In this document: positions 14,798 through 20,859 of the stretch, piece by piece
Position numbering within the stretch: position 1 is the stretch's first letter
Layout of the letters: each line of letters opens with the position of its first letter
Assembly (NCBI GenBank): GCA_003525885.1
Contig: DQIG01000060.1
Coordinates: 12,112 to 34,443 of the forward strand
Direction of reading: 5' to 3'
Origin: Stenotrophomonas sp.
GTDB lineage: Bacteria > Pseudomonadota > Gammaproteobacteria > Xanthomonadales > Xanthomonadaceae
Length of the DNA: 22,332 bases
Position numbers and translations under genes: made by a program
Notes under the pieces: model-generated
The model's input: the letters and a program-made list of their open reading frames with translations, nothing else
The model's database searches: none
Told to the model about the DNA's origin: nothing

Positions 14798-15040
14798 ATG
14801 GCGATCGCTTCCACCGCCGAAGGCACGCAGTACCTGCGCGGGTTTGCTGTCCAGGTGCTGCGGGATGCGGAGCTGCCGCATCGCCAGGTGACGGTCATGC
14901 ACCGCGACATCTTCCGCCGCGCAGGCATCGAGTGGCGGGACGGCCAGAGCATGGACACCTGCTTGGCCGGCCTGTCCCAGCAGCAGCTGCGCGCCCTTAT
15001 CGATCAGCTCCGCGATGACGACCAGGACGAGGAGGAATGA
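14798..15040 (+). CDS. Hypothetical early protein, 80 residues
   Basis: No family recognised. The protein is acidic at its C-terminus (DDDQDEEE). It has a central segment with alternating hydrophobic and basic residues (VTVMHRDIFRRAGIEWRDG) and a helix (QQQLRALIDQL). The start ATG is 2 bases after the MuB-like stop, and its end overlaps the next gene. It is tightly packed within the early operon, so it is a real gene, probably expressed together with the transposition genes. Confidence 0.65.
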   Translation: MAIASTAEGTQYLRGFAVQVLRDAELPHRQVTVMHRDIFRRAGIEWRDGQSMDTCLAGLSQQQLRALIDQLRDDDQDEEE

Positions 15041-15345
15041 TGGCCGTGCCCACCCTAAAGCGCTGCCTTGGCCAGTTGCGGAATCGCCAGCGCCACAGCG
15101 CTAAGCATCCTCAGCGGAGGAAGGCCATTGGGGCGTTGGTTCATGCCCCCCTGTTCCCAACCGCGTCGCGTGTAGGAACGGTCCAGGTCCAGGATCCTGA
15201 GACCAGGCGCGATTACACGGTCGAGGTCTGGATTCACAGCGGTGTGATGGTGATTTCGCACGCCACCGACAAGCGCTGGCTGTTGGAACTGGACGAGATC
15301 CTCGACTTGGCCATCGCTGCCGGCATCGATAGGGGGGCCGACTGA
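15037..15345 (+). CDS. Hypothetical early protein, 102 residues
   Basis: No family recognised. The N-terminal 35 residues are strongly basic (CLGQLRNRQRHSAKHPQRRK). The rest looks like a small alpha/beta fold (VGTVQVQDPETRRDYTVEVW, then IHSGVMVISH). Two ATGs are adjacent (15037 and 15040). GGAGG at 15031-15035 is better spaced for the second, so the protein may start one residue later. It overlaps the previous stop. Confidence 0.65.
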   Translation: MMAVPTLKRCLGQLRNRQRHSAKHPQRRKAIGALVHAPLFPTASRVGTVQVQDPETRRDYTVEVWIHSGVMVISHATDKRWLLELDEILDLAIAAGIDRGAD

Positions 15346-15346
15346 C

Positions 15347-15736
15347 ATGCAGCTGGCCCTGCTACCGCAAGAGCTGTCCCCCGAGGCGGTGCTGGCGGAG
15401 CTGCAGGGCCGCCGTGGTGCCGTCAACGGCATCACCGCCCGCGACCTGGTGCACGCCGTCACGCAGCGCTTCAACACCGCCGACGAGCGGCGGCTGCGCC
15501 AGATCATCGAGAAGCTGCGTCGCGATGGGCATCCCATCTGCGCCCACCCAGCGAACGGCTACCACCTGGCCGCCAGCGCGGAAGAACTGGACCGGTGCTG
15601 TGAGTACCTGACCGGTCGCGCCATGACCTCCCTGCAGCAGGTGTGCGCCATGAAGCGCGTAGCCCTGCCGGATCTGTACGGACAACTCGGGCTGACCAAG
15701 CCCATCACCGACGAGGACACCAACGATGAACGTTGA
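15347..15736 (+). CDS. Winged-helix DNA-binding protein, small
   Basis: A 129-residue protein. Residues 28-75 fit a winged helix: ITARDLVHAVTQRFNTADER, then RLRQIIEKLRRDGHPICAHP, then a wing NGYHLAASAEE. This pattern of helix, recognition helix and G-Y/wing is common in phage early regulators and replication-initiator-like proteins. A C-terminal region (83-129) contains two Cys in DRCCEYL. The start is 1 base after the previous stop. The last 11 bases overlap the next gene. The regulatory target is unknown. Confidence 0.65.
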   Translation: MQLALLPQELSPEAVLAELQGRRGAVNGITARDLVHAVTQRFNTADERRLRQIIEKLRRDGHPICAHPANGYHLAASAEELDRCCEYLTGRAMTSLQQVCAMKRVALPDLYGQLGLTKPITDEDTNDER

Positions 15737-16034
15737 TCGTAGCTCTGACATGCTTTTCGCTGCCGCCAACACCGCGCGCGAACTTGAAAACGCCGGCATC
15801 GACGTGCTGGCCCATTACAGCAACGGGCGCCGCCCGGTGCTTATCATCACCCAGCCGCCGGCCGACATTGAAGGCCACCTCAAGCGCTGGAGCCCCAATG
15901 GCAGTGGCGGCCGCGATCGCGTGCTGGCGGCGGAATACCAGGGCCTGCAGCTGGAATGGACCGAGCGACCGCCGGTGGTCGTCACCATCCGCTCCAGGCG
16001 CGACACCTTCGAAAGCCGCGAGGTGGTGCTGTGA
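15726..16034 (+). CDS. Hypothetical early protein, 102 residues
   Basis: No family recognised. The N-terminal helix (FAAANTARELENAGIDVL) is followed by beta-strand-like segments (RRPVLIITQPP, LEWTERPPVVVTIRS), giving the look of a small alpha/beta protein. Similar short proteins often sit in early operons of Mu-like phages. The start overlaps the previous gene by 11 bases, and its stop overlaps the following GTG. The overlap supports expression by translational coupling. Confidence 0.6.
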   Translation: MNVDRSSDMLFAAANTARELENAGIDVLAHYSNGRRPVLIITQPPADIEGHLKRWSPNGSGGRDRVLAAEYQGLQLEWTERPPVVVTIRSRRDTFESREVVL

Positions 16035-16513
16035 CCGCGCCGAGCATCCGCCTGCAGGCTGCCTTCGCTGCCGTGCTTGGCACCCGCACTCTGGAGTCGC
16101 GTGAGCTGATCGACGGCGTCATGGATCACGGCTTCGAGTATCGCGGCTATGTGCAGCACGGCCTGACCAACGCACTCAACTGCGGAATGGTGGAACGCGT
16201 CGGTGGTCGCTTCTCGCGCCGGTACCGCCTGAATCAGGACTGGCAGATCGACCCGAAGCGACTGGACGCCGCATTGGCGCAGTACGCCAAGAACACCGGT
16301 AACGCTCCGAAGCGATGCGGAGCCGAGCCCCGCGCGGCGGTCCCGCCGCTGAACATTGGCCCAGCGATCAACCCAGCGCCGTTGGTGCCATCTGTCGGCA
16401 CCGCGTGCATGTCCCAGGAAGAGCGCGAGGGCGAGCTGCCTCCGTACCTGGGCGGCCGGATCGTGGATTCCCTGCATTCGCACTTCGATCGGATCCTCGG
16501 CGGGGTGGAGTGA
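16031..16513 (+). CDS. Hypothetical early protein with winged-helix-like N-terminus
   Basis: The start is taken as GTG 16031, which overlaps the previous stop (GTGA), giving 160 residues. The longer frame from 15956 is antisense-free but lies wholly within the previous gene. Residues 6-70 suggest a winged helix (LESRELIDGVMDHGFEYRGY, then VQHGLTNALNCGMVERVGGR, then FSRRYRLN). Residues 95-130 are Pro/Ala-rich. The last 30 residues contain a helix. The function is unknown. It may be a DNA-binding regulator. Confidence 0.6.
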   Translation: MTAPSIRLQAAFAAVLGTRTLESRELIDGVMDHGFEYRGYVQHGLTNALNCGMVERVGGRFSRRYRLNQDWQIDPKRLDAALAQYAKNTGNAPKRCGAEPRAAVPPLNIGPAINPAPLVPSVGTACMSQEEREGELPPYLGGRIVDSLHSHFDRILGGVE

Positions 16514-16767
16514 TGGCACGCACCGGACGCCACAGATACGACCACCTGCGGGCGATGCGCTTCGCTCTGTGGGCCATAGCGCAAGACCAGCGCTCACTGA
16601 CGCCAGTACGCATCGCGCGTCTGCTCGGCATTTCTCTCGACGCCGCTCGCCGATGGAGGGCCGACTGGTTCACCGCCGCCAGCCCTGTCCACGTTGAGGG
16701 TATTCCCGAGCAGCTGCGCCCCGTGTACCTGCATACCGATTCCGCCGTCCAAGGAGGCACCCAATGA
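16513..16767 (+). CDS. Small HTH protein, 84 residues
   Basis: The ATG overlaps the previous stop by one base (TGATG). A basic N-terminus (MARTGRHRYDHLRAMRFALW) leads to a clear helix-turn-helix at about 29-55: LTPVRIARLLGISLDAARRW. The recognition helix ends with RRWRADW. No additional domain is seen. It is likely an early regulator or an accessory to replication. Its stop overlaps the DUF3164 ATG. Confidence 0.65.
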   Translation: MARTGRHRYDHLRAMRFALWAIAQDQRSLTPVRIARLLGISLDAARRWRADWFTAASPVHVEGIPEQLRPVYLHTDSAVQGGTQ

Positions 16768-17387
16768 CCACCAGCACCATTCCCGAAGGCTACCGCGAGG
16801 ATCGAAAGGGCCGCCTCGTTCAGGAGAATCAGATCGCTGCGATCGACCTTGCGCGCGACCAGCTGGTTGCTGAACTGATCAGCGGCGCCAAGAAGCTGCA
16901 TCAGCAGATGGCCGAGTTCCGGGGTACTGCCTTCGGCGATATCGCCGCGTTCGTGCAGCTGAGTGCAGAGCAGTACGGCGCCAGCATTGGCGGCGACAAG
17001 GGCAACGTGACCCTGATGAGCTATGACGGCCGCTACAAGATCGTCCGTGCGGTCCAGGATTCGATCCAGTTCGATGAGCGCCTGCAGGCGGCCAAGGCAC
17101 TGATCGATGAGTGCCTCAACGACTGGACCGAAGGCTCCCGGGCTGAGCTGCGCACCCTGGTGAACAACGCCTTCCGCGTCGACAACGACGGCAGCATCAA
17201 GACCGGCGAGGTACTGTCCCTGCGCCGGCTGAAGTTCGACGACCCACGCTGGACGCAGGCGATGGCGGCGATCAGCGATGCAGTGACCGTGGTGGGCAGC
17301 AAGACCTATGTGCGCTTCTACGAGCGCGATGCACAGGGTCAGTACCAGCCCATCAGCCTGGACATCGCGGCGGTGAAGCATGTCTAA
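16764..17387 (+). CDS. DUF3164 protein
   Basis: A 207-residue DUF3164 protein, common in the early region of Mu-like phages (Mu-type semi-essential region). Family signs are the opening YREDRKGRLVQENQI, the segment GDKGNVTLMSYDGRYKI (about 74-90), the acidic helix ALIDECLNDW and the C-terminal VGSKTYVRFYERD. The biochemical function is not established. It overlaps both neighbours (ATGA in, 8 bases out), in the operon with the transposition genes. Confidence 0.85.
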   Translation: MTTSTIPEGYREDRKGRLVQENQIAAIDLARDQLVAELISGAKKLHQQMAEFRGTAFGDIAAFVQLSAEQYGASIGGDKGNVTLMSYDGRYKIVRAVQDSIQFDERLQAAKALIDECLNDWTEGSRAELRTLVNNAFRVDNDGSIKTGEVLSLRRLKFDDPRWTQAMAAISDAVTVVGSKTYVRFYERDAQGQYQPISLDIAAVKHV

Positions 17388-17679
17388 CCACTCCCTCCAC
17401 GACGCCTGCTATCTGGCGGTGCTGGCCAGCGACATTGCCGACGCCGCCGCGCGCTCCGAGGTTGAGCTGTTCGCCTATGAGCAGCGCGACGAGAACGGCC
17501 ATCCGATGTTCGACACGCGGCAGGGCGCCAATTCGCCGGCTGACCTGCAGCGCGTCAACAACGCGATCGCCTACATCGAGCGACGCGGTGCCGCCGCGTT
17601 CCCCTGGGTCATGAAGCGGCGCATCGACGCGCCGACCCTGGTTCAGTTCTTCGACAAGGAGCATTCCGATGAACGGTGA
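17380..17679 (+). CDS. Hypothetical early protein, 99 residues
   Basis: No family recognised with confidence. The sequence is largely helical. It begins LHDACYLAVLASDIADAAAR and ends with RGAAAFPWVMKRRIDAPTLV plus an acidic tail. It overlaps DUF3164 by 8 bases and the next gene by 11 bases. Tight packing supports it as a real gene. A host-takeover or regulatory role is possible but not shown. Confidence 0.6.
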   Translation: MSNHSLHDACYLAVLASDIADAAARSEVELFAYEQRDENGHPMFDTRQGANSPADLQRVNNAIAYIERRGAAAFPWVMKRRIDAPTLVQFFDKEHSDER

Positions 17680-17860
17680 ACAGCGACTTTCCACATGCTG
17701 CCCCAGCTGCGGCGTCGCCGCGCTGTTCGCGAGCCTCGCCACGGTCGAAAGCGATCCTGAGCAGCTGGTGTTGTATGTGATCTGCCAGGAACAGGATGGC
17801 GGCTGTGGCATCGAGTACTCCTTTATCGAGCGCCTGCAGGCGCCGGGGGTGACGGCGTGA
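17669..17860 (+). CDS. Small cysteine-motif (zinc-ribbon-like) protein, 63 residues
   Basis: The protein has CPSCG at residues 11-15 and CQEQDGGCG at about 39-47, plus Cys10. This spacing (C-x2-C ... C-x6-C) suits a single zinc-binding site. No other domain is visible. Zinc-ribbon miniproteins in phage early operons commonly bind nucleic acids or RNA polymerase. That is inference here. It overlaps its neighbours at both ends. Confidence 0.6.
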   Translation: MNGEQRLSTCCPSCGVAALFASLATVESDPEQLVLYVICQEQDGGCGIEYSFIERLQAPGVTA

Positions 17861-18315
17861 TCGCCTACTGCTGGGCCACCGGCCTGATCGAGTTCGGCGA
17901 ACACCTGCCGGAACACGCAATCCTCGTTGCCAGCGGCGAAGCCGCGCAGCTGCGCAAGGTCGTCAGCGCCCGCGCCCGTCACGGCCAGGGCGAGAGCCGG
18001 GGCTGCCTGCTGGTGCCCGGCGTCCCCGAAGCGGCTGACCAGGCCGCGAAGGGTGATGCCCTGGGCCACTGGCTCGCCTGGTGCGCCCAGGCCCCGAAGG
18101 GCCTGCGCTGGGGTGCGATGGCCGCAGCTCCGGGACACCGCGATCCGCTCACCAAGAAGGCCCAGGTGATCGCAGTGGTCCAGGCCGGCGGCCAGATCGT
18201 TGTCGGTGACCGTCCGGGCATCCGCCGGCTGCTCGATTCGCTCGGTGAGGAGGTTCCCGCCTGGCAGACCGCCCTTACTGCCGCCCAGGCCCAACTGTTG
18301 AAGGAGAAGAACTGA
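17857..18315 (+). CDS. Putative host-nuclease inhibitor-type early protein
   Basis: A GTG start overlaps the previous stop (GTGA), giving 152 residues. The N-terminal 60 residues (MIAYCWATGLIEFGEHLPEH, then GEAAQLRKVVSARARHG, then CLLVPGVPEAADQAA) resemble proteins of Pseudomonas and Burkholderia Mu-like phages that are annotated as host nuclease inhibitor. Those names are mostly by position and have little experimental basis. The C-terminal half (about 75-150) is a further domain that I do not recognise. If the name is right it would protect phage DNA from host exonuclease. Confidence 0.5.
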   Translation: MIAYCWATGLIEFGEHLPEHAILVASGEAAQLRKVVSARARHGQGESRGCLLVPGVPEAADQAAKGDALGHWLAWCAQAPKGLRWGAMAAAPGHRDPLTKKAQVIAVVQAGGQIVVGDRPGIRRLLDSLGEEVPAWQTALTAAQAQLLKEKN

Positions 18316-18698
18316 TGTCTGCGCAAACCACTGCATGCAAGCAGGTGAAGCGGTACAGGATCGAGCAGGAGTGGGGTGACGCGTGGGTGATCCTGGAGAT
18401 TGATCACGCCCAGCTGACCCCGGAGGTGGCCACTCAGATCAACGCATTCTGGACGGGGGCAGACGCTCGCTTGGCCGGTGCCGACGACAACCCTGTGGTC
18501 GCGGTGATCAAGATGGCCGCAGCCGACTTCATCGGTATGGTCCTGGACGCTCGGGGCGACCTCACGTCGCGTGGCATGCAGGAGGAGTTCGATGATCAGG
18601 AAGGCTGGCCTGCTGCGCACGGCGTGAAGCTGGTCGATTGGGACGGCCGACCGGATCTTGACTCCGCTCTTCTGCAGCTGACCGAGCTGGAGTCCTGA
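18315..18698 (+). CDS. DUF2528-like protein
   Basis: A 127-residue acidic protein. The opening KRYRIEQEWGDAWVILEIDH, followed by LTPEVATQINAFW and then VVAVIKMAAADFIGM, matches the DUF2528 pattern found in Mu-like phages. The end (GWPAAHGVKLVDWDGRPDLD) is also in keeping with the family. The function is unknown. The ATG overlaps the previous stop, and RdgC begins 3 bases after its stop. Confidence 0.65.
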   Translation: MSAQTTACKQVKRYRIEQEWGDAWVILEIDHAQLTPEVATQINAFWTGADARLAGADDNPVVAVIKMAAADFIGMVLDARGDLTSRGMQEEFDDQEGWPAAHGVKLVDWDGRPDLDSALLQLTELES

Positions 18699-18701
18699 TC
18701 A

Positions 18702-19604
18702 ATGTTCATGCGGAACGTCACGATGTTCCAGTTCTCGCCGGTGATCGACTGGTCGCAGGTGGAGAAACTGCTGCCGCTGTCTCAGCTGCAGCCGGTGGGG
18801 TCGCTGGAACTGTCGTCGCGAGGGTTCATTTCTCCGTATGGGCGTGAGAGCGGTGCGGCGTTGTCGCACCGCTCCGGCGCGTTTCTCTGGCTGGCGATCG
18901 GCACCGAGACCAAGATCATTCCGGCCGCGAGCGTCAATGAAATGCTGGAGACGCGACTGCAGGCGCTGGAAGCGCATGGCCAGCATCCAGGTGGCCGCGA
19001 GCGGCGCCGCATGAAGGACGACCTGTTGCATGAGTTGCTGCCCCGCGCCCTGGTCAAGTCGGCCCGCGTGGACATGTTCGTGGACACCCAGCGAGGCATT
19101 GCGTTCGTGGACACCAGCAGCAGCACGGCCGCGAGCGACGCCGTGTCAGAAGTCAGGGGCCTGCTTGGGAGCTTCCCGGCCAGTAGGCTCCGCGCTGCGG
19201 TCGCCCCCCGTTCCGTGATGACCGGCTGGGTTGCTGGCGAGCAGCTCCCGGCCGGTCTGTCCTTGGGCGAGGAATGTGAGCTGCGCGACCCGGTTGAAGG
19301 CGGTGCCACGATCCGCTGCCAGCACCAGGAACTGCGCTGCGATGAGGTGGAAAAGCACCTTGAGGCAGGCAAGCAGGTCTATCGGCTGGCTTTGATCATG
19401 GAGGACTCCCTGTCCTTCGTGATCAGCGACGACCTGGTCATCCGGAAACTCAAGTTCCTCGACGGCGCCTTTGACTCATTGGCGGAACTGGCCGAGGACG
19501 AGCAACGGCAGGAAATGGACGCCCGCTTCGCGCTGCAGACCGGCCAGCTCAGCAGGCTGTTCGACGTCCTGCAGCTCACGTTCCAACTGGAAGAGGAGGC
19601 CTGA
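18702..19604 (+). CDS. rdgC: Recombination-associated protein RdgC, phage copy
   Basis: A 300-residue RdgC. This family forms a ring-shaped dimer that binds double-stranded DNA and restrains RecA. Segments that mark it are MRNVTMFQFSPVIDW, SRGFISPYGRESG (about 39-51), FLWLAIGTETKIIPAASVNE, RRRMKDDLLHELLPRAL and the C-terminal DLVIRKLKFLDG. The usual length is about 300 residues. The ATG at 18702 has GGAG about 9 bases upstream. A second ATG two codons later is also possible. It is within the early operon before gemA. A role in protecting replicating phage DNA or managing RecA is inferred. Confidence 0.9.
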   Translation: MFMRNVTMFQFSPVIDWSQVEKLLPLSQLQPVGSLELSSRGFISPYGRESGAALSHRSGAFLWLAIGTETKIIPAASVNEMLETRLQALEAHGQHPGGRERRRMKDDLLHELLPRALVKSARVDMFVDTQRGIAFVDTSSSTAASDAVSEVRGLLGSFPASRLRAAVAPRSVMTGWVAGEQLPAGLSLGEECELRDPVEGGATIRCQHQELRCDEVEKHLEAGKQVYRLALIMEDSLSFVISDDLVIRKLKFLDGAFDSLAELAEDEQRQEMDARFALQTGQLSRLFDVLQLTFQLEEEA

Positions 19605-19607
19605 GCA

Positions 19608-20075
19608 ATGGCCCGCAGCCGTCCGCCAACCGACCGCCGCAAGCGCACCTTGGCGGCCATCCATGCCGCCGCCAAGGCGCTCGGCCTGGCCGAGGACGTC
19701 TACCGCGACCTGGTGCAGCGCGTGTCCGGCCAGAGCGGCCAGCCGCAGCGTAGCGCTGGCAGCTGCGACCAGCGCCAGCTGGACGCGATTGCCAATGAGC
19801 TGCGCCGCCTGGGCGGCATGCCGGCGCGCGCGGCCCGTGCCGCAGAGCGCTGGGCCGGGCGTCCCAAGGGCGATCTGGCTCCCCAGCTGGCCAAGGTTGA
19901 GGCACTCCTCGCCGACGCCGGTCGGCCTTGGGCCTACGCCCACAGCCTGGCATTACGCATGTGCAAGGTCACCCGCATCGAGTGGTGCAACAAGGAGCAG
20001 CTGCAGAAGGTGATTGCCGCTCTCCAGTACGATGCGAACCGTCGCGCACATGCTGTACCGAAGGACGTCCCATGA
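19608..20075 (+). CDS. gemA: GemA/gp16 family regulatory protein (DUF1018)
   Basis: A 155-residue protein with the gp16/GemA signature: RKRTLAAIHAAAKALGL at the start, YRDLVQRVSGQ (about 26-36), AGRPWAYAHSLALRMC (104-119) and the C-terminal IEWCNKEQLQKVIAALQYDA. Mu GemA alters host gene expression and DNA supercoiling early in infection. The gene lies directly before mor, as in Mu. The ATG is 3 bases after the RdgC stop, and the stop overlaps the mor ATG (ATGA). Confidence 0.88.
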   Translation: MARSRPPTDRRKRTLAAIHAAAKALGLAEDVYRDLVQRVSGQSGQPQRSAGSCDQRQLDAIANELRRLGGMPARAARAAERWAGRPKGDLAPQLAKVEALLADAGRPWAYAHSLALRMCKVTRIEWCNKEQLQKVIAALQYDANRRAHAVPKDVP

Positions 20076-20428
20076 GCAGGAACCTGATGGAAGCGCGCCG
20101 CAGTGAGCTTCTGGCCGATGCCGCCGCCCAGGCGGCTGACGTCGCCAGGGAGCTGGGGCTCGACCAGGACCGCGCCGACCAGGTAGGGGCAGCGGTTGCT
20201 GACCGGCTGGCCGAGAACTGGTCCGGCCAGGTGCTATCGTTCCCCAAGAATCACGCCTTCAAGCTGAGCCAGCGAGAGCGTGAGATACTGGCCGCCCACC
20301 GCGACGGAGCCTCCTACGCGGAGCTGGCCAGGAAGTACGACATGACTGAACGCGGCATCCGTAAGCTGCTCCGACGCGCCGAGCTGCGCGATCGCGACCT
20401 CCGCCAGATGGGGCTTTTCGCCCCCTGA
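20072..20428 (+). CDS. mor: Mor/C-type transcription activator
   Basis: A 118-residue activator of the Mor/C family. The N-terminal helices (about 12-50) form the dimerisation domain. GQVLSFPK (52-59) matches the beta-strand that contacts the DNA minor groove. Residues 66-103 are the HTH (SQREREILAAHRDGASYAEL, then ARKYDMTERGIRKLLRR). Mu Mor activates the middle promoter and C the late promoters. Here only one such protein is seen, at the end of the early operon, so it may activate the two leftward late promoters directly. A separate C gene could lie outside the window. It is the last phage gene before the right end. Confidence 0.88.
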   Translation: MSRNLMEARRSELLADAAAQAADVARELGLDQDRADQVGAAVADRLAENWSGQVLSFPKNHAFKLSQREREILAAHRDGASYAELARKYDMTERGIRKLLRRAELRDRDLRQMGLFAP

Positions 20429-20432
20429 GCCA

Positions 20433-20449
20433 ATTGCACGTAGTGCAAT
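20433..20449 (+). terminator. Inverted repeat after mor, possible terminator or regulatory site
   Basis: ATTGCAC-GTA-GTGCAAT is a perfect 7-bp inverted repeat starting 5 bases after the mor stop and followed by CTCTTT. It is weak as a terminator (AT-rich stem, 3-base loop). Its left part CAATTGCACG (20431-20440) differs by one base from CATTTGCACG in the two late-promoter elements, so it could also be a protein-binding site. Confidence 0.5.
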
Positions 20450-20467
20450 CTCTTTGCGAGGCGGGCT

Positions 20468-20533
20468 TTCAACTTCCGCCATCTTCCGGGGTCTTCCGGC
20501 TAGATATCGCAGCCTCCCCCCTGATATATCTCA
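20468..20533 (-). other. Candidate prophage right end with transposase-binding units
   Basis: Read inward from 20533, a first 22-base unit begins TGAGATATATC (20533-20512) and a second begins TGCGATATCTA (20511-20490). They share 8 of their first 10 bases. MuA sites are also about 22 bp and adjacent, and Mu-type ends start TG. A third block (20489-20468) shares the CGGAAG sequences but not the TG start. The end at 20533 would leave CCCCT as the candidate 5-base target duplication. This needs the left end, outside the window, to be confirmed. Confidence 0.45.
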
Positions 20534-20558
20534 CCCCTGCACACCTGGAGGCTTGGCC

Positions 20559-20574
20559 GCGGCATCCATGCCGC
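20559..20574. repeat. Host-side 7-bp hairpin
   Basis: GCGGCAT-CC-ATGCCGC is a perfect inverted repeat with a 2-base loop, 25 bases outside the proposed phage end. It lacks the GTAG prefix of the neighbouring elements. It may be a degenerate member of the same family or the remnant of a terminator for a host gene now separated by the prophage. Confidence 0.5.
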
Positions 20575-20629
20575 AGACACCCCCGCGAACCCATGCCTCC
20601 CCGCCCCTGACACCCTCCCGGCACGTCCG

Positions 20630-20652
20630 GTAGATCCACGCCATGCGTGGAT
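20630..20652 (+). repeat. SMAG/GTAG-type REP element 1
   Basis: GTAG (20630-20633) is followed by the 8-bp stem ATCCACGC / GCGTGGAT with loop CAT. This is the form of the short palindromic repeats known from Stenotrophomonas maltophilia as SMAG elements, which are mobilised by REP-associated tyrosine transposases. It supports the genus assignment and marks this DNA as host chromosome. Confidence 0.8.
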
Positions 20653-20692
20653 GAAGCGTTCCCGGAAACGAATGTATCGGGACGAATCTGCC

Positions 20693-20715
20693 GTAGAGCG
20701 GAGCCATGCTCCGCT
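20693..20715 (+). repeat. SMAG/GTAG-type REP element 2
   Basis: GTAG (20693-20696) is followed by the 8-bp stem AGCGGAGC / GCTCCGCT and the same CAT loop, in direct orientation to the first copy 63 bases away. The stem sequences differ, so the two belong to different subfamilies or compensatory variants of the same repeat. Pairs of such repeats are common between host genes. Confidence 0.8.
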
Positions 20716-20859
20716 CCGAGCAAGCGCAGCGACGCGACCCGCTTTTCGCTCTTCCTTCTTCACTCCGTGGCCCACCCGCCCCGCCCCACCCATGAACCGG
20801 CTCTACACGACCCGCCACGAGGGGCTCAGCCGTTGGCCGAATCCAGTAAAATCGCCGGC

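Larger units (their letters stand above)
1..20533. mobile_element. Mu-like transposable prophage, left part outside the window
   Basis: The block contains a DDE transposase with an adjacent AAA ATPase (MuA/MuB pair), GemA, a Mor-type activator, and a head module in Mu order (gp25-, 26-, 27-, 28-, 29-like, F, G, I/Z). Late genes run leftward and early genes rightward from a central repressor. The left end is not present: the minus-strand head operon runs off position 1, and major capsid and tail genes are missing. The right end is inferred at about 20533, where the sequence ends in CA as Mu-type ends do and two 22-bp units starting TG(A/C)GATAT lie just inside. All large frames are open, so the visible part looks intact. 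Certainty is high for the prophage and moderate for the exact right boundary. Confidence 0.9.
20429..20859. other. Gene-free stretch: prophage right end, then host intergenic region
   Basis: No gene is supported in these 431 bases. Reading rightward it holds: an inverted repeat after mor; three CTTCCG motifs at exact 10-base steps (20473, 20483, 20493); the candidate transposase-binding units and phage end at 20533; a 7-bp hairpin GCGGCAT-CC-ATGCCGC (20559-20574); two GTAG/SMAG-type hairpins; and the mtnB promoter region. Open frames crossing it (for example an upstream extension of mtnB from 20647) run through the repeats and are not believable as protein. Confidence 0.7.

Noticed and set aside
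20647..20859. Upstream extension of mtnB by 71 residues
   Set aside because: It reads through REP hairpins, is not like the family N-terminus, and MNAPTF at 20860 gives the normal length.
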